In this document: positions 35,793-43,900 of the stretch, in pieces
Layout of the letters: every line of letters begins with the position of its first letter
How positions within the stretch are numbered: position 1 is the first letter of the stretch
NCBI GenBank assembly: GCA_016182605.1
Contig: JACPGE010000008.1
Span: 1 to 64,000 of the forward strand
Origin: Candidatus Hydrogenedentota bacterium
GTDB lineage: Bacteria > Hydrogenedentota > Hydrogenedentia > Hydrogenedentales > JAEUWI01
Direction: 5' to 3'
Length of the DNA: 64,000 bases
The notes under the pieces: model-generated
Told to the model about the DNA's origin: nothing
What the model saw: only the letters and a program-made list of their open reading frames with translations
Database searches by the model: none
Position numbers and translations under genes: made by a program

Positions 35793-35996
35793 CTAATCCA
35801 TCATCGAAAGCGGGACAGAAGTGCAGGACAATTCGAAGTAATAGTAACCGCCGTCGTGTGTTTCAGGGCCGGTAAGCTCCTGATACGGAAGGAAATGGGC
35901 TCGATCTTCTTCCGTCGCCAATTCGAGATCGCGATAGAGCCCCAATATCTGCTCTTCCGAAAACACGGTTCCAGTGGATTTCTTGTGCACGTGCAT
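35793..35996 (-). CDS. Small hypothetical protein paired with the proteinase gene
   Basis: A 67-residue protein I do not recognise. It opens with HVHKKSTGTVFSEEQILGLYRDLE, a predicted amphipathic helix, and ends in a short beta-type region, GGYYYFELS. The ATG at 35996 has AAGGA seven bases upstream, and the stop is three bases before the proteinase start, so the two are cotranscribed. It may be an adaptor or inhibitor of the proteinase; that is inference from the pairing. Confidence 0.55.
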   Translation of the reverse strand: MHVHKKSTGTVFSEEQILGLYRDLELATEEDRAHFLPYQELTGPETHDGGYYYFELSCTSVPLSMMD

Positions 35997-36056
35997 ATCG
36001 CTTCCTTGCTGGTTTAGACCAGTATACCACGTCACTTCGCAGCCCGCTACCGCCTT

Positions 36057-36122
36057 CCTCACACCACCACACACGCCGCCGTCCAAGGCTCCTCCTCCGT
36101 GCTTACCCGCACGTACTGCCCC
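36057..36122. repeat. 66-bp direct repeat, right copy
   Basis: Identical to 34867-34932. This copy is the authentic one, since it forms the last 20 or so codons and stop of the phosphoesterase-like gene. Duplication of a gene's 3' end on both sides of a cassette is the pattern left by site-specific integration into a gene end, or by a recombination-mediated duplication. No integrase is present in the cassette. Confidence 0.85.
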
Positions 36123-36676
36123 GCACCGCCGCCCGTGGCAAGGGGGGGCGGGGCAATCATCAGCGTGCTGCCAATCCACGTCGTGAAAAACGCCCCGGCA
36201 CTCCCGCAAATCAATATCGGGCTGGGCATCTCCTCGCGAAGCCGCGACAGCCGCTCTTTCGACAGATCCTCGCCCACCACCTCGCGGGGGTTCGAAGGCG
36301 ATCCGCAGCATAGCCCAATCTCAATCCCGTCCACCGTATGACTCTCCGATTTCGGCAGGCCTCGCAGCCATTCCAGGTCCCGGCTCGCAATCTGGGCCCC
36401 CGCACGCTCGAGTTCCGCAAACGATTCCGGGCTCATCTTCCGCATCAGCGCGTTCCGCTTCCGCTCCAGGCTCGCCAGCAGCCGATCCTCCATTCCCTGC
36501 ACCCCCTCAATGCCGCGCTTACGCAGCCCAGCGGCGATTTCCGGCCCGCCCTCACCCCCGATCACGAGGTTGCCCGTGTGGAAAATCGTATAGATTCCCT
36601 CGCTTTCTATGGCCTGAATTACTCGCGAGAACAATGCTGCGTCGCCGCGCACCGCGCCAATCACTGCAAAAATCAT
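36059..36676 (-). CDS. Degenerate calcineurin-like phosphoesterase
   Basis: A 205-residue protein with the outline of a YfcE/MJ0936-type metallophosphoesterase but without its metal ligands. The usual ISDxHGN opening reads IGAVRGD, and the GDxxxxG motif reads GNLVIGG. The typical C-terminal GH motif is replaced by SAGAFFTTW. It probably does not bind the dinuclear metal centre and may be a pseudo-enzyme with a binding role. I chose the ATG at 36676 because the fold begins there, with AAAGG about eleven bases upstream. Its 3' end is duplicated at 34867. Confidence 0.65.
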   Translation of the reverse strand: MIFAVIGAVRGDAALFSRVIQAIESEGIYTIFHTGNLVIGGEGGPEIAAGLRKRGIEGVQGMEDRLLASLERKRNALMRKMSPESFAELERAGAQIASRDLEWLRGLPKSESHTVDGIEIGLCCGSPSNPREVVGEDLSKERLSRLREEMPSPILICGSAGAFFTTWIGSTLMIAPPPLATGGGAGQYVRVSTEEEPWTAACVVV

Positions 36677-37064
36677 GGTGTACTGTTGCCTTTCCCATTG
36701 CACGATCAACGCGATGCGACGCCTCGTGCAGCCCGTTTCATGGGCCAATCCTAGCATTTTTGCGTGTTCTAAGCCCAGTATTTTCAGTTAATTAGCGCGA
36801 AAGCTCTCGCGCCCGCCCGCCCGCACGGTGCGCCAGAGCCTTATTTTACAGGCCTTTTCTACACTAAAAAAATTTTTCCCCTTGAAAATAGGGCTTGACA
36901 AAAGGATATTTAGAAGTTAATCAATTGGGCAGTAAACGCGTATCGCTGTGGCGCGTTCAAGATCAGGCGCAAAATCGTAGCGATTTCGCGATCCGGCCTG
37001 TCGCCGCATCACGAGGAAATTGGGCTCCGCCGCAGCGAATACAGTCCACTTGGAGGAACGATAC
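36677..37064. other. Intergenic region upstream of the HU gene
   Basis: About 390 bases between the divergent phosphoesterase-like and HU genes, noticeably more AT-rich near the HU side. It contains a 6-bp hairpin (GCGCGA with TCGCGC, 36795-36812) and the HU promoter at 36895-36923. I see no gene. Confidence 0.6.
36895..36923 (+). promoter_or_regulatory. Sigma-70-like promoter of the HU gene
   Basis: A consensus TTGACA (36895-36900), a 17-base spacer and TAATCA (36918-36923) precede the HU gene by about 140 bases, leaving a long untranslated leader. The region just upstream is A/T-tract rich, like an UP element. Confidence 0.55.
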
Positions 37065-37382
37065 ATGGCATTCAAGAAAGTCAAAGGCACAGAGAAGGCG
37101 CTGACCAAAGCCAAAACTCTGGAAATGCTCGCCGCCGAAACCGGCCTGAGCAAAAAAGACGTCGGCAACGTGCTCAACGCGCTCACCGATCTGGCCTACT
37201 GCCAGGCGCCCGTCGGGTTCACCCTGCCCGGCATCGGCAAGCTCGTCGTGCAGCAGCGCAAAGCCCGCAAGGGACGCAACCCTGCCACCGGCGAAACCAT
37301 CAAGATCGCCGCGAAGAAGGTTCTGAAGTTCCGCGTGGCCAAGGCCGCCAAGGACCAGATCGTGCCCGTGAAGAAGGCCTAA
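37065..37382 (+). CDS. HU-family DNA-binding protein
   Basis: A 105-residue histone-like protein. The helical N-terminal part (KTLEMLAAETGLSKKDVGNV) dimerises, and the two-stranded arm carries the conserved GIGKLVVQQRKARKGRNPATGE with its tip Pro. It bends and compacts DNA. The C-terminus has a short Lys/Ala-rich tail, a little longer than the usual 90 residues. GGAGG lies eight bases before the ATG at 37065. It is transcribed alone from the promoter at 36895 and followed by a hairpin terminator. Confidence 0.95.
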   Translation: MAFKKVKGTEKALTKAKTLEMLAAETGLSKKDVGNVLNALTDLAYCQAPVGFTLPGIGKLVVQQRKARKGRNPATGETIKIAAKKVLKFRVAKAAKDQIVPVKKA

Positions 37383-37397
37383 GCCTCTTGTCCCGGT

Positions 37398-37436
37398 GAA
37401 ACCGGCCCGGCGCCCTCACTTGGCCGGGCCGGTTTC
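37398..37436 (+). terminator. Hairpin after the HU gene
   Basis: A perfect 14-bp stem, GAAACCGGCCCGGC (37398-37411) with GCCGGGCCGGTTTC (37423-37436), with an 11-base loop, starts 15 bases after the HU stop. No U-tract is present. Confidence 0.6.
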
Positions 37437-37471
37437 CCGGATCTTCTGGCGCCGTGTTCTCCGGTAAATAC

Positions 37472-37500
37472 TTGACACCGGTCAACGTACTGAATACACT
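37472..37500 (+). promoter_or_regulatory. Sigma-70-like promoter of the MltD gene
   Basis: TTGACA (37472-37477), a 17-base spacer and TACACT (37495-37500) lie about 108 bases before the MltD-like start codon, just after the HU terminator. Confidence 0.55.
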
Positions 37501-37607
37501 ACGCGGCATGACGCCAGTCGTTTCTTCGGGGATGCGTACTGCATCGTTCGGGTTTGTTATACCCCCCCGGCTTCGGAAAATCTGTTTCCAGGAGATGTAA
37601 TAACACC

Positions 37608-39989
37608 ATGAACCCACGCATCCACGGCCTTTTTTGGGTTTCCGCCGCACTCCTCCTCGGTGCAGGCTGCGCCACCACCGGCCCCGGCGACTACCACCAG
37701 TTCTCCCCAATGCCCCAAGCCAGCGTCGGCGCCGAAGAACTTCAGCCCATCCAGCCCAGAACGGCCATGGAATTGCTCCTCGACGCGCAGGAAGCCTTCG
37801 AAGCCGCCAATGCCGCCCAGGAATCCGGCGACAAGGAAGCCGCCCTCCGCCACTATACCCTCATGCTCGAACTCCTCATCGAGGCCGACCTCGATCCCTC
37901 CGTCTTCTACGGCATGCGCGATCACTTCACCACCATCCTCGACGGCAGCCAACAGCAGGCCACCGTCTATGAGCGCCGGCCCAAACCCTCCATCAGCCAG
38001 GAAGACGTCGAACAATTACAGGGTTTTTCCGCGCTCCAAATCCCCTTTCCCCTCCCGGAACGCGTCCTGAGCGAAATCGACCGCATCCAAAATGGCTACC
38101 CCGATCACTTCCAGCGCTACCTCGACCGCAGCTACAAGTACCTTCCATACATCTACGAGGAATTCGAAGAGGCCGGCCTCCCGCGCGAATTGGCCTACGT
38201 TGCGCTCGTCGAGAGCGGCTTCCAGCCCAAAATCGTCTCCCGCGCCGGCGCCGGCGGCATGTGGCAGTTCATGAAGCCGGCCGCGCGCCGCTTCGACCTG
38301 CGGGTGGACGCCTATGTCGATGAACGCTACAACTGGAAAAGCTCCACCCGCGCGGCCATCGACTACTTGAAGGTGCTCTACAGCGAATTTGAGGGCAACT
38401 GGCCCCTGGCCATTTCCGCCTACAACATGGGCGAAGGCGGGCTTGCCCGCGCCATGGAGTCCAACGGCGGCGACACCGACCTTTGGCGTCTCCTCGAAAC
38501 GCCTCCGGCAAGCAACCGCATCCGCCTCGAAACCAAGCGCTACTACCCCAAGTTCATCGCCTCGCTCATCGTCGCGGGCAACCCCGAGCGCTACGGATTC
38601 AAACGCAATCCCCAGTCCCCGGAAGAAACCACCACGGTCACCGTCAAGGGCAGTTACGCCCTCGCCGAACTCGACCGCGCACTGGGCTACAGCGCAGGCA
38701 CCATGGCCCAGCTCAACCCCGATCTCGTTCAGGAGACCACCCCCCCCACCAACGACTACACCCTCTCCATCCCCCTGCAGGACAGCACACGTCTCGCCTC
38801 CGTGCTCTCCAGCCTGCCCACCGTCAAATATGGCAACGGCGTGCACAAAGTCCGCAAGGGCGAAACCGTCACCCAGATCGCCTCGCGCTACGGCATCCTT
38901 CCCAACGATCTCATGCGCGCCAACAGCATCCGCTCCGCAAAGCGCCTCCGCGTCGGCCAGGAATTGAAGATCCCCGGCGCCGAATCCACCGCACGCGGCG
39001 GCCGCCCCAATCCCGAACCCGCCCCCGAAGCCCAGCCGGATCCCGATGCCGAAGCCCGCGCCGAGGATCAGGGCGATGCCGGCTCCTCCGAAGACACCGC
39101 CACCCCGGACACCACACCCGCGGAACCAAAAACCTATACCGTCAAGCGCGGCGACACCCTCTTCGATATCGCCCAGGCACACAAGGTCTCCATCAACGAC
39201 CTGCAAAAATGGAACCGCCTCTCCAAGAAATCCCAAATCAAGATCGGCCAGAATATCGTCGTCGGTGAAGGCCGGGAAGCCGCCTCCGCCCCCGTGAAAC
39301 TGGCCAAACAGACTGACGCCCCCTCCATGCAGTACCACACCGTGCGCGCTGGCGAATACCCCGCCCAGATCGCCCGCGCCTACGGCATCTCCCTCGAAGA
39401 ATTCCTCAGCCTCAACCAGCTCGGCAAGCGCTCCACCATCCGCGTCGGAGACACCCTCCTGGTCGCCGCCTCCTCCGAGAAAGAAACCGTGCCCAATACG
39501 CTCACGGCGAGCATCGCTCCCGTGGCCGTGCCCGATCCTGAGCCCGAACCCGCCGCCGAACCCGAACCGGAAAAAATCACGCACGAGGTCAAGTCTGGGG
39601 AGTCCATCGGCAAAATCGCCGCAAAGTACGGCGTCTCCCAGGCTGACTTCATGAAGTGGAACAAGCTCACCGCCAAGACCACCATCCGCCCGGGCGACAA
39701 GTTCACCGTTCTGCAGGAAGAGAACGTGAAACTCGCCAAAAACACCCCGGCGGAAAAAAAACTGCCCGAAAAAGCCCCCGCCGCAAAGAAGCAGACCGAT
39801 AAAGCAGAGAAGGCGCCCGCCGAAGCCAAAGAGAGCACCCTTACACATACCGTCCTCCGCGGTCAGAATCCCACCACCATCGCCCAGCGTTATGGCGTGA
39901 AGATTGCCGATCTCTTCAAGTGGAACGGCTGGCCCAACAAACACGTGCTGCAAGTGGGCGACAAAGTGATCATCTACGCGAAGAACTGA
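37608..39989 (+). CDS. mltD: Lytic transglycosylase MltD with five LysM domains
   Basis: A 793-residue cell-wall hydrolase that cleaves peptidoglycan glycan strands to 1,6-anhydro ends. The signal peptide has lipobox LGAGC (about 14-18), so it is probably membrane-anchored. The family 1 transglycosylase domain spans about 165-330, with the catalytic Glu near 202 in ALVESGFQPK, then GAGGMWQFMKPAARRF and AYNMGEGGL. Five LysM glycan-binding repeats follow near 411-458, 508-555, 575-622, 657-702 and 745-791, separated by acidic or Ala/Pro/Lys-rich linkers. Five is more than the two of E. coli MltD. The gene has its own promoter. Confidence 0.94.
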   Translation: MNPRIHGLFWVSAALLLGAGCATTGPGDYHQFSPMPQASVGAEELQPIQPRTAMELLLDAQEAFEAANAAQESGDKEAALRHYTLMLELLIEADLDPSVFYGMRDHFTTILDGSQQQATVYERRPKPSISQEDVEQLQGFSALQIPFPLPERVLSEIDRIQNGYPDHFQRYLDRSYKYLPYIYEEFEEAGLPRELAYVALVESGFQPKIVSRAGAGGMWQFMKPAARRFDLRVDAYVDERYNWKSSTRAAIDYLKVLYSEFEGNWPLAISAYNMGEGGLARAMESNGGDTDLWRLLETPPASNRIRLETKRYYPKFIASLIVAGNPERYGFKRNPQSPEETTTVTVKGSYALAELDRALGYSAGTMAQLNPDLVQETTPPTNDYTLSIPLQDSTRLASVLSSLPTVKYGNGVHKVRKGETVTQIASRYGILPNDLMRANSIRSAKRLRVGQELKIPGAESTARGGRPNPEPAPEAQPDPDAEARAEDQGDAGSSEDTATPDTTPAEPKTYTVKRGDTLFDIAQAHKVSINDLQKWNRLSKKSQIKIGQNIVVGEGREAASAPVKLAKQTDAPSMQYHTVRAGEYPAQIARAYGISLEEFLSLNQLGKRSTIRVGDTLLVAASSEKETVPNTLTASIAPVAVPDPEPEPAAEPEPEKITHEVKSGESIGKIAAKYGVSQADFMKWNKLTAKTTIRPGDKFTVLQEENVKLAKNTPAEKKLPEKAPAAKKQTDKAEKAPAEAKESTLTHTVLRGQNPTTIAQRYGVKIADLFKWNGWPNKHVLQVGDKVIIYAKN

Positions 39990-40025
39990 TGGGCGCGCAC
40001 AAAACTCCAGGGGAGACACGGCTTC

Positions 40026-40787
40026 ATGCCCGAGCCTTTTGCGCCTGAATCACTCGACATCGCAGGCAGCGCCGCACTGCAAGCCGTGCTCGCCCGGTGC
40101 CCCCACGCCGAATGCATCAAGTACCGCAACGATGAATACCTCATCACCAAAGGCGATGCCTCCCAGGAAGTCTTTCTCCTCATCCGCGGCAGTTGCGTCG
40201 TCGAAGCCTACCCACCGCAGGAAAACGCCCCCCGAGGCGGCGAACTCGCCCTCCTCGAAGGAAAACTCGACCACCCCACCGTCCTCGGCGAAATGGCCTA
40301 TCTCGGCGAAGGACTCCGCACCGCCTCCGTCCGCAGCGTGATGAACACCTGGACCATCCGGCTCCAGCCCGAAGACCTCGACGTCATCATCGCCCAAATC
40401 CCCGAACTGGCCCGCATCCTCTGCACCCAGTTCACCGCGCGCCTCCGAGAGGCAAACCGCCAGATTACCCGCTTCCAGCAGAAGCTCCAGATGCAGTTCG
40501 AAGAACGCTTCCTCGCAGCAGGCGAAACCCTCTACGAAGCCGGCGCGCCCGCAGACATCCTCTATCAACTCCTCTCCGGCACCCTCCTCCTGGACGTGAA
40601 CGGTGAGATTTCCGAATGCCGCTCCGGCGACGAGGTCTTCGTCGAGCCCGCAGCCTACTTTCGCGATCTGCCCTGCGCCGCCACTGTTAAAGCAAAAGGC
40701 CCGGCCATGCTCATGGGCGTAAACAAAGATTCTAAAGAAGCAGTAATCCGGAATTTCCCGCAGCTAATCCTGAAATTGCTCGGCTAA
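40026..40787 (+). CDS. Cyclic nucleotide-binding domain protein
   Basis: A 253-residue protein with an N-terminal CRP/cNMP-binding beta-roll (about residues 20-125). It contains YLITKGDASQEVFLLIRGS and the phosphate-binding cassette GEMAYLGEGLRTASVRS. A helical region around 140-165 leads to a second, shorter beta-roll (GETLYEAGAPADILYQLLSG). No helix-turn-helix is seen, so it is a sensor or scaffold, probably not a transcription factor. It lies 36 bases after the MltD-like gene and may be cotranscribed. The ligand is unknown. Confidence 0.8.
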   Translation: MPEPFAPESLDIAGSAALQAVLARCPHAECIKYRNDEYLITKGDASQEVFLLIRGSCVVEAYPPQENAPRGGELALLEGKLDHPTVLGEMAYLGEGLRTASVRSVMNTWTIRLQPEDLDVIIAQIPELARILCTQFTARLREANRQITRFQQKLQMQFEERFLAAGETLYEAGAPADILYQLLSGTLLLDVNGEISECRSGDEVFVEPAAYFRDLPCAATVKAKGPAMLMGVNKDSKEAVIRNFPQLILKLLG

Positions 40788-40948
40788 CCGGTGTCGCCGC
40801 TGGGCCTGCGCGAAACCTTACACCGCGCCGTGCCTGCGGAACACAAGGGCATATGTTATAGTTAGCGTATGGGACGGGCTCCATCTTCCAGGGGGAGGAC
40901 GGCGCGCCTGCGTGAGTGCCAATTGGCGCAGCAAAAGGACTCAGTGCG

Positions 40949-43900
40949 ATGTTTTGCAGCAACCGGTGTTTCCTGTCCGCCCTCATTCTGGGCGCAGTGT
41001 TCTCTTCTTCCATTTGCGCGGCGCAAGCGGCGCCCGTGAAGACACCCGACAGCCCCAGAAAATCCCTCGACACCACCGCCAAACAACTCGGCGACACCGC
41101 CTTCAAGCACGAACTCTGGGGACAGGCCGAATACGGCGAAGGCTATATCTACGGTCCCACCAACCGCCGCTCCGGCATGACCGTCGTGGATATCGACATC
41201 GACGGCGACAACGATTTCGTCTTTCCCAGCAGCACCTCCAACCCGCAGCTCATGCGCAATCTGGGCTCCAGCAACGCCTTCTTCCCCGGCGGCTCCAAAG
41301 AACTCAGCGTCACCGGCTTGCCCGCCGCCATGGCCATCGATCTCTCCCTCGATTTCGCCGACCTCAATGGCGATGCCCTGCCCGACATGGCCGCCGTGAT
41401 CTACGAACTGCAGCCCTTCCAGAAACGCGTCGTCTACTTCCTCAACACCGGCACCGCCACCAATCCCGTCCTCACCTATCAGGGCGTCCTCTATAACAGC
41501 GCCGAAAGCATCAACATGTGGGTCGCCTTCGCCGACATCGACAACGATGGCCGCGAAGACCTCTTCGTCGGAGACGCCTTCCTGTCCCAGCCCGAGCGTC
41601 AGCACCGCGTCCTCTTCCGCCGCCACATCGGCCAGGACGGCCGCGTCGAATTCGCCTCCACCGTCGAAATCCCCGAACTCGGCGCACTCCTCCCCCCCGG
41701 ACTCCCCACCAAAAGCATAAAGGCCGCGGACGTAAAACAGGTGGCCGTATTTCCCGTCCGCCCCAAGGAAAACCCCAACGCAAAACAGGGCACTTCCTAT
41801 GGACTCGGCGATATTGACCTGATCGACTGGGATCTCGATGGCGTACTCGATTTTCTCTTCTACGATCGGGCCGAAGGACTCAAATGGATTCCAAACTTCG
41901 GAACGTCCGAAGTGCCTTCCTGGCCCATTCCCGAAGTAGACGCAGTCGAACTGCTCTTCAGTCACGTTGAAAGCGACGACATCGCCCAGGCCGAAGGCAC
42001 CTTTGCCGTGCGCCAAAACCCGGAAATCGCCAAGCCCAATCCAGAATGGCTCGACGAACTCTTCATCTCCGTAAACGACCGCCTCCGAACCTTCCGCTAC
42101 TATACCGACGACGACGAATACCGCCTCCTCCAAACCAACGCCGTGGCCTATTCCGCAGGACAGGGCGCGCCCGCGTTTTGGGACTATGAGGGCGACGGCG
42201 ATCTCGACCTGTTCCGCCTCGGCGTGGGCTCCGGGTCACTGTCCAGCCTGCTCCTCTTCAAAAACATCGGCGCACCCTACGCACCGGTCTGGGGGGATTT
42301 CGAACCCATCGATGAAGTCACCATGAACTCCGGTGAAGCAGGAAACAACTACCGCGGAGACCTCTACACCTTTGCCAACCACGACGCCTTCGGAAGCGAA
42401 GACCTCTTCGTTCAGGGACAGGATGGCCGCATCACCCGCTACATCGCTACTCCGGCCGCAAATTCGGACAGCCAGCCTGACTTCGAGCTGGATGATCCCA
42501 ACTTCGGCGACCTCCCCGGGAGTGTTCCCCGGCCAGGAAGGTTGAACACCGTACTCGTTCCGGAACATACCGGCATCGTGCCGCGTGGCATCGCCCTCGC
42601 CGACTTTGATTACTATGTCGACGGTTGGTCGGAGTTAATCGTCGTCTACGCACACGACCAAGGCGCCGAACTCGTGGTCGTCGATCTGATCGGGGAGTAT
42701 CACTATCACCTCTCCGAAGGAACCCTGCCCGATAATTTCCTCCCCGCGCCGGGCGGCGGTCCCATCAACCCGGACCTCATCGAAAGCCTCGCCTCGGCCG
42801 ATATCGACCTCGACGGCGTGCCCGATCTCGTCGTCAGCGTCTCCGAAGACGCCGATTTCGCCTCGTGCGAGTTGCTCTATTACCGCAACGTGCTCATCAA
42901 TACCGGCAACTTCTCGGTGCCCCAGTTCCGATTCGAATACGTGGGCCGTCTCGACACTCCCTTTGAAACCGACGACTTCTACGCGCGCATGCCCGCCCTC
43001 GCCGATATCGATGGCGATGGCGATGCCGACCTCTTCGTCGGCCACCGGGTCGCCGCCGAAACCGGCGCCAATCTCCACTCCTACCTGCGCTTCTACCGCA
43101 ACGTGCAAGACACCGATCTCAGCCTCTACCGCACCCGCGTCGTCTCCGGGCAAACCTGGAACCTCTACTGGAACGGCGTGCTGCCGGAATACTTCATCGA
43201 AACAAACAACAGCCTCGGAGAACTCTTCAATCCCGGCGCCTACCGCGCGGGACCGGATGCCCCTGCGATCGACGTTCTCCAGAGCACCGATCTCGTCGAT
43301 AGGGACCTCGGGCCCGAAGTGCGCGTCTTCCTCGACGTGCTCCCCCAAGTCGACATCAACATCTCCAAGGCCATCATCGTTGTCGGCGACACTGCAAACG
43401 GCGTGCTCTATCCCACCTTCAGTGAACTCGGCTCCATCGCCTACTTCGTCCTGCGCACCGAAGGCCTCCCCGCGAACAACATCCGTTTCTTCGCCGACAG
43501 CCCCATTGACGCAGACGGCGACGGGGAAGATGATGTCTTCGGGCGCCCGACGCTCGCGTCCCTCGAACAGGCCATCAGCTGGGCCGACGGCACGCGCAAG
43601 GTCCTGGTTTATCTGATAGACCACGGGCAGCGCGATCGCTTCCGGATGAACAGCACGGAATTTCTGGAGGCCGCGGATCTCGACAGTTGGTACGACGAGA
43701 TCCAGGCCGGTGGCAACCCACCGCTCATCACCACGCTGATCGACACCTGCGAATCCGGCACCTTCATCGACAATCTGGCCGGTTCCAACCGGATCTCCAT
43801 GACCAGCGCCAACGTGGGCCCGGTCGAAGGCGTGGCCCTCTTCGACCGCATCCAATACATCAGCTTCTCCCTGAACTTCTGGAGCCAGATCTTCGAAGGC

